Below are positions 39,317 to 49,183 of a stretch of 64,000 bases of DNA, piece by piece. Position numbers and translations under genes: made by a program. Numbering within the stretch: position 1 is the stretch's first letter; each line of letters opens with the position of its first letter. The notes beneath the pieces are model-generated. The model was not told the origin of the DNA, did not search any database, and worked only from the letters and a program-made list of their open reading frames with translations. Source of the DNA: a virus; IMG/VR virus record IMGVR_UViG_3300023181_000028, positions 1 through 64,000 of that record. One strand, written 5' to 3'.

Positions 39317-41295
39317 TAAATACCGTTTAAATAAGAGTTATCAATGTTAGTTCTGTTTGCAATAGCCCTTTTCTCAGCTTCGTATCGGCCAGCTCCAACT
39401 AAGTTGCTTAAACCTGTCCCGACCAAGTTAGCCCCTGCTTGCTGTGATTGTTGCCATCCTGTTAGTTTATCATTGAAGAGTCTACGAGACAGATCAACTT
39501 TCTGCAATCTTAGATTATCCGCGCTAGCAGCAATATTATCAGCCTCTCTTTGCTTCTGTAACTGTAATTGTCTGTTTGCCACAGAACTTGCTAAACCTCT
39601 TCCAAATGAATCATTTAAAGCGCTACGTTCCATGCCATAAGCATTCGCCGCGCTACCTCCACTATAATTCCTTGCTCCAAACCTTTGCGAAGCTGTGACA
39701 TTAGCATTGTTGTTATTAATCACCGCCTGTTCTTCCGGTGTAAATCCATAAGAAGCCCTTTGATAAGCATTTGCAGCACGATTATCTGCGTTGTTTAATG
39801 ATATTTGATAGTTAGGGTCAATTGAATCAACAGGTCTATCTCCTGCCTTTCTAAGGTAGTTTAAGCCTATTCCTGTTTGTAATAATGGAACTCCGTAATT
39901 TAACGCTGTAGATAATCCACTTCCAATAGCTGAATAGTTAGGTGTAGTTGAAGGGGTGGTTTCCGCCAATCTCGTGGCTAGTTCAGCTTCATAAGGGGCT
40001 AAATTAGCAGCGTCATCAATAGCACTATCTCCTTTTGTCACTGCCGCCGAAACCCCCTTAGCTAATCCGCTTGTAGGCGCTGTGATTGCATTGTCAATAT
40101 CCTGATTAGCCATTGTCTCTGCTAAGCTCTCAGAAGCATTACTTGATTTACTTATAGGCACCTTGCTACTTAATGAATTGCTTAATCCTTTTCCTGTTAC
40201 AGATGTAGTGGAAGTTTTAGGGATCTCAATACCTAATTTTTTAGCTAAATCTTGTTGGTATTTCTCAGGGCTTGAGCGATCAATTGTTCCTGTCTTGTAA
40301 GTTGCATCCAGAGAATCAATCTTCCCTTTTGTATATTTTAATATTGCTTCATTCTTAGCTTTGTTAGCAGGATCTTTATCCGCCAAAGCCTTATTTCTTA
40401 AAGCATATAAAGATTCAACCTTTGATAGGTATTCCTCTGTTTTGCCGTCTTTAATATTTTTAGTGTCAGGCTTCTCTACTCCCCCGCCTTTAGCATATCC
40501 TTTAACCTTACCTCCCTTGTTCATATAACCTCTAAGGTCATTCTGGGCATCCGGCGACAAGTCATCTAAATCTATTCCATTAGCTTCAATCTCCTCCACT
40601 TCCTCAGGAGTGAATAAATGTTCCCCATTTGAAAGTTTAACAGCAATGGCTTTGTCTTGGTTTAAATCAGCTTTACTATTCTCATCTTCACCTAACACTT
40701 CTTTACGAATAACCTCTGCCACCTTAGCGTTTTTCTTAGGTACAATATGCGAACCCTCTTTAACCTTAGCCTTAATACTATCAGATGTACCCGTTCCTTT
40801 ACCGACAACTTTACCTCCCTTGCTATATGAATTTCTACTTGCTAATTGATTAGCTAAATTACTATTGAATAATGTAGAGTTCTTAGCGTTTATTTCAGCC
40901 AGATTCTCTTCCTCATTTAATGTATTAATATCACTATTAGATTTATCAGCGTCCCTAAAGCCTTTAATAGCGCCTAGTGTTCCGCCAGCCAATAACCCTA
41001 TTCCACCACCTATCAATGTCCCAACTCCCGGCACCACTGAACCAATAGTTGCTCCTAATGAAGCGCCTTTGCCAGCAGCTTTTAATCCGCCGGATAGCGC
41101 AGCTTTGTTAGCGTCAATCATTCCGGCATCGTTAGGATTGTTTGTAGCGTCGATAAGAGAACCTGCGCCTGTAGCAAGTGCAGATCCGGCAGCAATAGAA
41201 GGGGAGTATGTATTTAACTTAGGGTCAATATACCCTCCATTGGCATATCCTTTAACTTTCTTAACTAAACCTGATTTCTTTTTAGGATTCTTCAT
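39316..41295 (-). CDS. Internal virion/ejection protein with Gly-zipper (659 aa)
   Basis: N-terminal Lys-rich KKVKGYANGGYIDPK and a Gly/Ala-zipper (GASLGATIGSVVPGVGTLIGGGIGLLAGGTLGAIK, about residues 70-110) that could insert in a membrane. Two copies of 'GYAKGG/NGG' and a long Ser/Thr/Ala middle follow. A role in DNA passage across the cell envelope is plausible. It lies downstream of operator pair 3. Confidence 0.6.
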   Translation of the reverse strand: MKNPKKKSGLVKKVKGYANGGYIDPKLNTYSPSIAAGSALATGAGSLIDATNNPNDAGMIDANKAALSGGLKAAGKGASLGATIGSVVPGVGTLIGGGIGLLAGGTLGAIKGFRDADKSNSDINTLNEEENLAEINAKNSTLFNSNLANQLASRNSYSKGGKVVGKGTGTSDSIKAKVKEGSHIVPKKNAKVAEVIRKEVLGEDENSKADLNQDKAIAVKLSNGEHLFTPEEVEEIEANGIDLDDLSPDAQNDLRGYMNKGGKVKGYAKGGGVEKPDTKNIKDGKTEEYLSKVESLYALRNKALADKDPANKAKNEAILKYTKGKIDSLDATYKTGTIDRSSPEKYQQDLAKKLGIEIPKTSTTSVTGKGLSNSLSSKVPISKSSNASESLAETMANQDIDNAITAPTSGLAKGVSAAVTKGDSAIDDAANLAPYEAELATRLAETTPSTTPNYSAIGSGLSTALNYGVPLLQTGIGLNYLRKAGDRPVDSIDPNYQISLNNADNRAANAYQRASYGFTPEEQAVINNNNANVTASQRFGARNYSGGSAANAYGMERSALNDSFGRGLASSVANRQLQLQKQREADNIAASADNLRLQKVDLSRRLFNDKLTGWQQSQQAGANLVGTGLSNLVGAGRYEAEKRAIANRTNIDNSYLNGI

Positions 41296-41315
41296 TCGTA
41301 ATGAATTGATAATCT

Positions 41316-41323
41316 CAAAAGTA
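41316..41323 (-). promoter_or_regulatory. Late-type -7 box (TACTTTTG)
   Basis: TACTTTTG on the minus strand, 21 nt before the start of the ejection gene at 41295. It lies downstream of operator pair 3, so the operator may control it. Confidence 0.45.
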
Positions 41324-41357
41324 AGGATTTTTTCAATCTCTTGCTATTAAAGATTTA

Positions 41358-41410
41358 TTACAGATTTTGTAAGGAAATGCAATGGTTGTAAATTATTACA
41401 ATAATTGTAA
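41358..41410. promoter_or_regulatory. Paired palindromic operator (pair 3)
   Basis: TTACA-N5-TGTAA at 41358-41372 and 41396-41410, both perfect, 38 bp apart. It lies in the divergent gap between the ejection protein gene (minus) and cassette 2 (plus). The plus-strand early promoter starts 8 bp after copy 2, so one element could control both directions. Confidence 0.75.
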
Positions 41411-41418
41411 TAGAATAT

Positions 41419-41447
41419 TGCAACCTTTTATAATTAGCTTCGTTAAA
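41419..41447 (+). promoter_or_regulatory. Early-type promoter of cassette 2
   Basis: TGCAACCTT (41419-41427), 13 nt, CGTTAAA (41441-41447), 17 nt before ATG 41458. It lies directly beside operator pair 3. Confidence 0.65.
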
Positions 41448-41457
41448 GTACATAATT

Positions 41458-42201
41458 ATGATATTAATAGGTTCAAAAGCAATTAAACACCATTACCCTG
41501 AGTTTCCAAGAGAACCTAAGGATATAGATTACATAGTTAACACTAATAGTAATCTAAAAAGCGGCAACGGGATAGAGTATCTTCAAAATCCAATAATATA
41601 TAACAGATACAAGCCTTTTACTAATACCATTGTGTCTAAAGACGATTTAGCCACTATAAAAGCATCTCACCTTTTTTGGGATATAAAATGGGAAAAGCAC
41701 ATGTTTGATCTACAATTCTTACTTAAAAATGATTGCGAGATAAACGAAGAGTTGTTTTTTAAATTATACGAATACTGGAACGGTTTTCACAGCAAAAACA
41801 AAAGGAGTGACCTTAAAATGTCTAAAGAAGACTTTTTTACCAACAAAATAAATTACAGCCAGAATCAACATGACGACCTCCACAAAATAATAAATCCTAA
41901 TCCGGTTTATGAGATGTGTCTTTTGGACGGAAAGGAAGTTGAATTAGATGAAAATAAATTTAATTCTTTGTCACATGAAAATAAGTTGGAATTTGTAAGA
42001 GAAGAAGTTATGGTAATGGCATACGAAAGATATTCTGAATTAGGATACAAAATAGCTTATTCTAAAATGCTTAAAAAATTCATTATTAGTCACGCACCGT
42101 TGTTTTCTTTAATATTCATTTTAGAGAATTTCATTGAACTACATAAACCAAAATACAACTATATAAAACAAATAAACAATGGACTACAAAAAAATCAATG
42201 A
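41458..42201 (+). CDS. Nucleotidyltransferase-like protein (247 aa)
   Basis: Near the N-terminus, LIGSKAIKHHYPEFPREPKDIDYIV (residues 3-26) has the GS and DxD motifs of the nucleotidyltransferase fold (GS-x(n)-D-x-D). The remaining helical part resembles the extra domain of phage NTase-like proteins. It could modify a host or phage molecule. Substrate unknown. First gene of cassette 2. Confidence 0.6.
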   Translation: MILIGSKAIKHHYPEFPREPKDIDYIVNTNSNLKSGNGIEYLQNPIIYNRYKPFTNTIVSKDDLATIKASHLFWDIKWEKHMFDLQFLLKNDCEINEELFFKLYEYWNGFHSKNKRSDLKMSKEDFFTNKINYSQNQHDDLHKIINPNPVYEMCLLDGKEVELDENKFNSLSHENKLEFVREEVMVMAYERYSELGYKIAYSKMLKKFIISHAPLFSLIFILENFIELHKPKYNYIKQINNGLQKNQ

Positions 42202-42421
42202 GGCGTTGAGAGATATTTCCGCAATTAGAAACAAAAAAGCCGTTGAAACGGTTAAAACAGATGAAGATACGACCGACGAGGTTTATCCATCAGAAATTGA
42301 AGATGTTTTTATCAAACTAACAGTGACAACAGATTCATATGGCGATAATGAAAAAATAACATCTATTCAATTTGTTTCGCCTGTTACAAAAAACATTACT
42401 AATTACGAACCAATAAAATAA
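42179..42421 (+). CDS. Small protein (80 aa)
   Basis: Overlaps the preceding gene by 23 nt. Start MDYKKINEALRDISAIRNKK; acidic, beta-rich C-terminus (IKLTVTTDSYGDNEKITSIQFVSP). Unknown. Confidence 0.5.
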   Translation: MDYKKINEALRDISAIRNKKAVETVKTDEDTTDEVYPSEIEDVFIKLTVTTDSYGDNEKITSIQFVSPVTKNITNYEPIK

Positions 42422-42426
42422 AAACA

Positions 42427-42726
42427 ATGGAAAAGCTTACGGGAGAACAAATTATTGAAATTTTAAAAAAATCAGACATTGAGTTAAAAGAATTTGCTTA
42501 TGGAGATTTTGATTCAAATGCTTTGGGATTAGGTGAATGGGAAGAGGTAGATCAAAAGGGGGGAGAGGGAGAAGGCGAAAGCTGGCACTCCGTTAAACAT
42601 TTTAAAGATCATGATGTATATCTACGAATAGATGGACATTACACCTCTTACGACGGAACAGATTTTTACGGTTCTGAAATCGAAGAAGTTAAGCCGAAGC
42701 AAAAAACAATCACAGTATATGAATAA
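42427..42726 (+). CDS. Small acidic protein (99 aa)
   Basis: Acidic and aromatic-rich (EKLTGEQIIEILKKSDIELKEFAYGDF, then WHSVKHFKDHDVYLRIDGHYTSYDGTDFYGS). It ends just before the terminator. Similar small acidic proteins accompany phage replication genes. Unknown. Confidence 0.55.
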   Translation: MEKLTGEQIIEILKKSDIELKEFAYGDFDSNALGLGEWEEVDQKGGEGEGESWHSVKHFKDHDVYLRIDGHYTSYDGTDFYGSEIEEVKPKQKTITVYE

Positions 42727-42733
42727 GAATATA

Positions 42734-42757
42734 GGCGGCTAACAACCGCCTTTTTTC
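42734..42757 (+). terminator. Terminator of cassette 2
   Basis: GGCGG (42734-42738)/CCGCC (42746-42750) with loop CTAACAA and a T-run. The late tail-stabilisation gene ends just next to it on the other strand. Confidence 0.75.
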
Positions 42758-42758
42758 A

Positions 42759-45700
42759 TTACCTCTTACTCTCAAAGAAGCTAGTCACTAATCTTAAAAT
42801 CTTAACACCTCTACTCACAACGCGCGGATCAGTATTCCAGTTTTTCTTGCGGAATGTCATAAGTAGATAAGAATTAGTTATACGACCTGCTCTTGATAAA
42901 GGGAGGTTACTTGTTATCTTATCGTATATCTTGCGGTAAAACCTGCTTGTAGACCTTATATTAACATCCTGAGCGGTTTGATCTTCCGCCTCAATATACA
43001 AGTCAGTGATATTCTCCATATTACCCTCCTGCTCTATATTTAATACAGAGAAAGGGTTTTGACTTCTTGGATTAACTACAAACTGCAATAGATTATTAAT
43101 AACCTGACCAAACACACTATTATACAAATAATCAGGTGCCACCGCTTGTCCTAACAATCTTGGCTGGTTATCCACCCACAATTCATTAGTTTGATTGATC
43201 TTAGCCCAATAAATAGAGCCTGGATAACCAGGAACTTCATCCCCAACTCCCGGATATGAAGCGATATCAACTTCCGCAATACAGATATACTCAGCATTCA
43301 TATAAGGAACTACATCTCCAACCTCAAACAGAGTGCCGTTCATTCCGGTTCCGTAGTACTTAACCTTATTCTTAGGATTGTTCGCATGAATTACAATTTG
43401 ATTATGGTTCCAACTTATCGCCGGAGTTTTATCGTAAAACCCTATAAATTGCTTGTCAGTGTGACTGTATCCAATAGTGAAGTCTTTGTTGTATTTTACT
43501 GTAACGCCTCTCTGAATGAACTTAAAAGTTAAATAAGTCATTTTAAACTTAGGATCATACACTCCACAAACACCCACTCCAATTAATGGCCTATCACTAT
43601 ACTTAGTAAACATAGGATCATTCAATAGATTATTAGAGATAGCCGAAGTATTGCCTATAACCTCTAAAAAAGCCTCGTTAAAGAATCCTTCTAATCCTTC
43701 TACCTTGCTTATCTCAGACACACCTTCGCCTAAACTAAGGGTAACTACAGCCTTTCTGCGCATATCAAACCACGCCCAGCCATATTCAGTGGCAGTTAAT
43801 CCCCATTGGTGCTGATTACCATAATAAGATGTTACAGGATCAAATCTTTCCACTACTCCTCCGGTTCCTAATGAGGTTTCTGCCCCATCTAAACCACTTA
43901 TCAATTGTCTTTCTAAAATAGGAATTAAGTCAATTGCAGAATTTTGCCATACAAACGTTCTACCATCCTTAGTCCTTAAATTATTAATCTCTCCACCATG
44001 CCCGTCAGTATCTTTCCTATCGTTAATAAGAAACGTTCTGAATGAATTAATAAGTTCGCCCGGAAACTTCTCTCCGCCAAACCTAATTCTATATCTGAAT
44101 GTGTTAGATGTTGAATAGTTTAAAGGAAGTGCCGGATAAGCCACGAAGTTACCATCACTTGAATATCCCTGATTATATTGAAAACCTTCTAATTGACTAC
44201 TTGTTCCTAGCTTATAGTAAATCCCATTGCCCGGAGTCGGATTAGAATGCATGAAATCAGGAGCAATCTTTCTTTTTGGAACACCTGTCCTTAAAGCGTA
44301 GTTAGCATTTGATTGACAAGGGAACTTAATACCCCATGAATAAGAACCCGTAGGGCTTCCATCAATAGGTTTTACAGCAGCATCATCATATAATGCGTAT
44401 CCATAATCCACTAACTGAGTGAAGCAATCTCCTCCAAATACCTCTACGTCATTAAATACATAGTTGCCACCAGACAATGTATCAGCTAATACAGCAGGTG
44501 TTATAGGTTGAAAATGTCCTGTTGAAATATAATTAGTGGTGGATAAAGCCGCCTCCGAATTACCTCCGTATTGGTTAGTTTTAGTATTAATAATGTTAAC
44601 CATCATTTTTCTCACTCCTGAGTTAGGAATAGAAGCATAGGTAGTGGCAACGTTATAGTCTAATAAAGTATCATCTGTAAGCTCTAAAATAGCTCTTAAT
44701 CCTCCGACTCCCACAGTATTTAAAGGAAGTGTATTAGTAGTATTAGGAACTCCGCTAAAGCATTCAGTATCTATATTTACAGCATTACCCGTATCAGTTA
44801 CATTTTGATAATAAATAGTTGTATTTGAGAATTGAGCAAGGTTAGCCTTCTCCGCTACATCAAACTTACTTTTAATAACTTCTGTTTGAGGCTCTGCCCC
44901 AGCATATCCTAATGTATCAAAATACTTAGTTTCAAACTCATTACTAGCAGGAGTGACAGATTTTAAATACCCAGCATCACCTAATTGGTTTTGAGCTTGA
45001 TCGCGCGGTCCAACCCAATAAGCCTCTTCAATAGACAACGAACCATCCGAAATACCATCTCCAAAATTAGTTATAGGGAAGTCAACTAAGTTGTCAGGGC
45101 AAATGAATGAATAAAACTTAGCCCTACTCCCCGGCGAATTGTCTTTACTTAACTTATGAACAGAGGCAGGTTGAATAACTGTATATCCAGATACTGTAGC
45201 ATAAGAATCAGTGGTTTGAAATAATAACCCTTGAGTTAATATCTTAGGATCTCTTTCCGCTCTCACAATACTAAACCCTGATATTTGCGCGGCAATCTCT
45301 GGTGAAATAGTGATACCGCTAAATCTAACTCCCGTCTGTAATGTATACAGAACATTTCCATCATTATCAGCTTCTATTAAAGTTGGCCCGCCATTACCTA
45401 AAAAAGGAACTGAATTACCATAAGCAGTTTCAATATCCGCTAAATGTCTTACGTAAAAAGGATTTCCCTTTAAATCATAAAACAATATTCCATATCTATA
45501 TTTATCACCCTCCCATATACCCTTTACATGGTGAGCAACTGTAGGATCTTTATAATCCCAATATCCCGAACTTAACAATAAAGCATCAGGGCGTGGAGTA
45601 CCACCTGTAGTAGTATATTTATTCCTACTTGCACATGGCCCTATGGTGCTTCCTAATGGAATGGTTACAGTGAAAACACCTGGAACCCCCACAAACACAT

Positions 45701-47189
45701 CTCCCGCATTATAATTATTTCCATTGTAGAATACAGGCCCATTTGAATCATTTGTAACTAACCAATGACTATATGGAGGAATTGCATTAGGCCCCGTAGG
45801 ATTATTAAATGGATCATAGTCTAAAGGAACATATGTCATCACATTTGAACAACTTGGCCCTGCCGCCCAATTATTATCTCTGTGCGCGGGAATAGGGTAG
45901 TCAAACTGTTCAATAGTTACACTTGACTTATCAAAAGCAAACTCTCCTCTTTCTGTAATGTTTCCAATAAGAATATAGTTCTTATTAGTGGTCATTGTTT
46001 TACAGGTCAAAATACTTGCAGGGAATAGCGTTAACTCATTTAAAGTTAAAGTACCTAAGTTTATATTACTTGAATGCTCAAATTGCATAGAAGCACTTGT
46101 AATGGCTTCATCTAAAATAATAGCTAGGTTTCTTGGAACATCCACTAATTGATCGAACTCCGCAACTGCAATCTGTATTCTTTGAAAGTTTAAATCTATA
46201 TTGTTAACAACAAGCACAACACTCTTACCGCTGTTAACTAAGGATGTAGGTGTTCCGCCACCAACGTCATTAAAATAGTCGTTAGAATCACCTAACCTTA
46301 CAGGAACCGGAAAACTACCATAAGACCATGATGTATAAATACCCTCAGTTGGATTACCCAGCCTGTAGAAGTACATTTTATTGCCGCAATACAAACTACC
46401 CGTTCCGTATTGACCAAAATAAATATTACCTAAACTCCTTGAGGGAGTAAAACTTAATAACTGATAAGCTACGTAGCGAATAACCTTTGGAGTGGGAGCT
46501 GTACCTGTAACAGATGTGTAATTAGCATTTACAGCAGTGAATACATTGCCTACAATCGTTCCGGCGACACTTGGCCCATACTGAACCCCATTATGCGTTA
46601 TAACACCCTCTAATACCATGTATTGAGTTCCGGTTATTAATCCACCACTAGCTATATAGGTAGTGTAAATAGGGTTGCCAATGTCAATAACACGCGGTTC
46701 ATTCAAATCGTCAGTCCAATACACCCTTTGAATGTCATCGTTCTCCTGAAAAGCAAAGCCTTCTATTTGTTGGAGTTTAGTAAACTTGAGATCAGAACTG
46801 TGATATAAAGGAACATAACCGTCGTTGTTATTGCCTGCCACTATAACCGGAGCAACACCTTCTCCATAAGGTTGGTAATTAATTAATCCAATCTCCCCAT
46901 ATCCGCCAGCTTCACTTTCGCTATTCGTGGAAAACACTACTAATTTATCAGGGAATGAAATAAAGCCTATTGGCATAGGGGGCAAATCAAATGTAGTTGA
47001 AGTACCACCGTATCGGATATTAATAACAAACGTCCTTACATTACCTAAACAGTCTTTAATCACATAGTTATTACCATCCTGAGATAATAAACTACAATTA
47101 ACACAATGTCTGTATGTACCATCAGGCTGATAAAGGACATTGTAGTCCTTAGTCATACCCTTATTAAATGTGTTTACGTGTGATTGCAT
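42759..47189 (-). CDS. Tail stabilisation protein (crAss-like/P22 gp10-like)
   Basis: 1476 residues, start ATG 47189 (MQSHVNTFNKGMTKDYNVLYQPDGTYRHC). The N-terminal FNKGM-x-KD and 'P-x-G-T-Y' signatures are those of large tail-stabilisation proteins of crAss-like phages. The rest is beta-rich, with domains that would form the collar or tail hub. Start overlaps the stop of the upstream gene (TAATG), so they are one late operon. Confidence 0.65.
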   Translation of the reverse strand: MQSHVNTFNKGMTKDYNVLYQPDGTYRHCVNCSLLSQDGNNYVIKDCLGNVRTFVINIRYGGTSTTFDLPPMPIGFISFPDKLVVFSTNSESEAGGYGEIGLINYQPYGEGVAPVIVAGNNNDGYVPLYHSSDLKFTKLQQIEGFAFQENDDIQRVYWTDDLNEPRVIDIGNPIYTTYIASGGLITGTQYMVLEGVITHNGVQYGPSVAGTIVGNVFTAVNANYTSVTGTAPTPKVIRYVAYQLLSFTPSRSLGNIYFGQYGTGSLYCGNKMYFYRLGNPTEGIYTSWSYGSFPVPVRLGDSNDYFNDVGGGTPTSLVNSGKSVVLVVNNIDLNFQRIQIAVAEFDQLVDVPRNLAIILDEAITSASMQFEHSSNINLGTLTLNELTLFPASILTCKTMTTNKNYILIGNITERGEFAFDKSSVTIEQFDYPIPAHRDNNWAAGPSCSNVMTYVPLDYDPFNNPTGPNAIPPYSHWLVTNDSNGPVFYNGNNYNAGDVFVGVPGVFTVTIPLGSTIGPCASRNKYTTTGGTPRPDALLLSSGYWDYKDPTVAHHVKGIWEGDKYRYGILFYDLKGNPFYVRHLADIETAYGNSVPFLGNGGPTLIEADNDGNVLYTLQTGVRFSGITISPEIAAQISGFSIVRAERDPKILTQGLLFQTTDSYATVSGYTVIQPASVHKLSKDNSPGSRAKFYSFICPDNLVDFPITNFGDGISDGSLSIEEAYWVGPRDQAQNQLGDAGYLKSVTPASNEFETKYFDTLGYAGAEPQTEVIKSKFDVAEKANLAQFSNTTIYYQNVTDTGNAVNIDTECFSGVPNTTNTLPLNTVGVGGLRAILELTDDTLLDYNVATTYASIPNSGVRKMMVNIINTKTNQYGGNSEAALSTTNYISTGHFQPITPAVLADTLSGGNYVFNDVEVFGGDCFTQLVDYGYALYDDAAVKPIDGSPTGSYSWGIKFPCQSNANYALRTGVPKRKIAPDFMHSNPTPGNGIYYKLGTSSQLEGFQYNQGYSSDGNFVAYPALPLNYSTSNTFRYRIRFGGEKFPGELINSFRTFLINDRKDTDGHGGEINNLRTKDGRTFVWQNSAIDLIPILERQLISGLDGAETSLGTGGVVERFDPVTSYYGNQHQWGLTATEYGWAWFDMRRKAVVTLSLGEGVSEISKVEGLEGFFNEAFLEVIGNTSAISNNLLNDPMFTKYSDRPLIGVGVCGVYDPKFKMTYLTFKFIQRGVTVKYNKDFTIGYSHTDKQFIGFYDKTPAISWNHNQIVIHANNPKNKVKYYGTGMNGTLFEVGDVVPYMNAEYICIAEVDIASYPGVGDEVPGYPGSIYWAKINQTNELWVDNQPRLLGQAVAPDYLYNSVFGQVINNLLQFVVNPRSQNPFSVLNIEQEGNMENITDLYIEAEDQTAQDVNIRSTSRFYRKIYDKITSNLPLSRAGRITNSYLLMTFRKKNWNTDPRVVSRGVKILRLVTSFFESKR

Positions 47190-47923
47190 TACCAAGTAGA
47201 ATTATCTAGTGTAGTGTGCATTCCGGCACTTAATGAAATCCCTATGTAGGGATTGTGTAGTATGCCATAAACAATCTCTTGTCTATCAACATCACTTATC
47301 TGAGAGTCTAAAGCGCGGGCATGAGAACATTCCCTGTGCCATTCTTCTCTGGCCATATTCATCTTACCGTATTCCAAGCTATTCATTCCCTTCATACGGT
47401 AAAAATACCTCCAAATAATAAACTCCGTTATAGCCTGAACGTGATTCTCTCCCACAAGGTAAAACCCTTCGCAATCTGTTTCCTGTGCTAAATATTTGAT
47501 TGTTATCGCGCGGCTTGTACAATTATGGTCGAACACTAATTTATTGTTCTGAATAGTGTAATTAAGGCTTCCATTAAAGTTACCATCTCCGCCAACATCC
47601 ACAATCAAGAATGTAGGAATCTCGAATGTAGACGTAGTATTTATCCACGAGCAAGCTCTATCCATCAAAGCATCACAATGACACCCATGATCGCCATTAA
47701 CAGCCAACTGAATATGAATAGCCTCACTAGGCAAACAAGCAATGCCGTGTTCGATATTTAGAACAGCAATCTTAGGCACATACTGAGCTTTGCTTCCAAT
47801 CTCCTTTTCAGCCATTGTAGCCCATCTTGTAAATAAAGGGATTAACTTGTCATGATCTATACCAAGTCTGTCCATTGCGTCTACAATAGGGTTCTTTATG
47901 GATATAAGTTTGTTAATTGACAT
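47189..47923 (-). CDS. Ring/tail-tube type protein (244 aa)
   Basis: A mixed alpha/beta protein directly before the tail-stabilisation gene in the transcribed direction. Central cysteines (GCHCDALMDRACSW) and an Arg-rich helical C-terminal part (FIIWRYFYRMKGMNSLEYGKMNMAREEWHREC) fit a ring/gp4-like adaptor. Assignment from gene order only. Confidence 0.45.
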   Translation of the reverse strand: MSINKLISIKNPIVDAMDRLGIDHDKLIPLFTRWATMAEKEIGSKAQYVPKIAVLNIEHGIACLPSEAIHIQLAVNGDHGCHCDALMDRACSWINTTSTFEIPTFLIVDVGGDGNFNGSLNYTIQNNKLVFDHNCTSRAITIKYLAQETDCEGFYLVGENHVQAITEFIIWRYFYRMKGMNSLEYGKMNMAREEWHRECSHARALDSQISDVDRQEIVYGILHNPYIGISLSAGMHTTLDNSTW

Positions 47924-48371
47924 TCTCTATTCTATAATATGTATAAGTATTCTTTAATTCTTCGTGTACCCTGTGAGACATTTTCCTATCCGGCTGAAAC
48001 ACTAATTTACCCTTGTAATTCTTATCCTCCAACACAATCTTGTACTTAACATCCGGTCTACCTTCAAACTTTACAGCCTTCTTAATCTTTCCGGCTTTAG
48101 TTATGTTTCTTCCCGCCACTAGCAATCCAAAAGTTTTAGCATCCTCCACAATCTTCGTCCCAACTATCTCAAGACTAAAATTACTATCTACCTGCACCTT
48201 CCCCATTTTTAACAAGGGCTTAGTCAACCCATACTCCACATACTCCCTTAATATCTTATCAACGTCACTAAGCTTAATAGTCTTTTTAAACCTAGCCCTC
48301 ATCATTTTCTTAGCCCTACGCCTCAATACAGGCATATTAAAGGGCTTTGCTTGCGTCATCTTTGCTGTCAT
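47913..48371 (-). CDS. Tail completion-type protein (152 aa)
   Basis: A strongly basic protein (RRRAKKMMRARFKKTIKLSDVDKIL), overlapping its downstream neighbour by 11 nt and its upstream neighbour by 35 nt. It is likely a small head-tail joining or neck protein. Placement only. Confidence 0.45.
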   Translation of the reverse strand: MTAKMTQAKPFNMPVLRRRAKKMMRARFKKTIKLSDVDKILREYVEYGLTKPLLKMGKVQVDSNFSLEIVGTKIVEDAKTFGLLVAGRNITKAGKIKKAVKFEGRPDVKYKIVLEDKNYKGKLVFQPDRKMSHRVHEELKNTYTYYRIENVN

Positions 48372-49167
48372 TCCTAATGTCCGCTACTTGCTGCCTTTCA
48401 ATATTAAATTCCTTCGTTAGTATTTCTAATTCAATCTGTCTCATCATCTCTCCACCAGCAGGATAAGGATCAGTGTCCTTATAAGCTACAAACTGAGAAT
48501 ATAAATAAACGCTTCCCGAACCCTGATAAGTAGTGTCGGTTACAGCAGTGAACGATGTACATGGTTCTAACACTACCCCTTCATAAACTATCTGATTTCC
48601 TAAAACATAATACTTGATTCCTGGAACTAAAGTTGTAACGGGAGCAGAATTAATTAAAAATCCTTCCGCCGGATCTAACAATATGCCTATAAACCTTAGT
48701 TTCTCTACAACCCTATCCACATAGATAGTTGTATTAACCCTTGCGTACTTAGCAAATAGTTTATTAGTATGACCTTCGGGAGTATATCTCCACTGAGACA
48801 TTCTACTTGGGTAATATGTTGTTTTACCACATAAAGATATAAGGCTATAAACACCTAAATCCAAGTTACCGTCTTTACTCTGTAATGTTATAGTTTGAGG
48901 GATAGTGGACTTGGATATATCCCAGCAGCATGATTGATCTACTGTATCTCCCGATGTAACCCTATGAAATGTTAAATGAGTTCCTTCTGATAGCCAAGCA
49001 AAGTCTATAACGCCTGTACGTGCGTATTGAGCGATAATAAACTCTGCCCTAACCTGATTGTATTTGTATAACAGCCAGTCGTCATCAAGCCTCGAATCAT
49101 CAGTTATGCCGAAACGGGCAAGGATGTTCTTTAAGCTATCAATTGCATTTTTGGCTGTTTGTGGCAT
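48337..49167 (-). CDS. Ring/connector-type protein (276 aa)
   Basis: The N-terminal half is helical, followed by a beta-rich part (LTFHRVTSGDTVDQSCCW, then YYPSRMSQWRYTP). It leads the small tail/ring group of genes. No clear family match. The start at 49167 lies 5 nt from a TATATTTG box, too close to be a standard promoter. Confidence 0.45.
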   Translation of the reverse strand: MPQTAKNAIDSLKNILARFGITDDSRLDDDWLLYKYNQVRAEFIIAQYARTGVIDFAWLSEGTHLTFHRVTSGDTVDQSCCWDISKSTIPQTITLQSKDGNLDLGVYSLISLCGKTTYYPSRMSQWRYTPEGHTNKLFAKYARVNTTIYVDRVVEKLRFIGILLDPAEGFLINSAPVTTLVPGIKYYVLGNQIVYEGVVLEPCTSFTAVTDTTYQGSGSVYLYSQFVAYKDTDPYPAGGEMMRQIELEILTKEFNIERQQVADIRNDSKDDASKAL

Positions 49168-49183
49168 AAAGCAAATATACTAC

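Noticed and set aside
49172-49179. TATATTTG box as promoter of the ring-type gene at 49167
   Set aside because: The box ends 4 nt before the start codon and lies between closely packed late genes.
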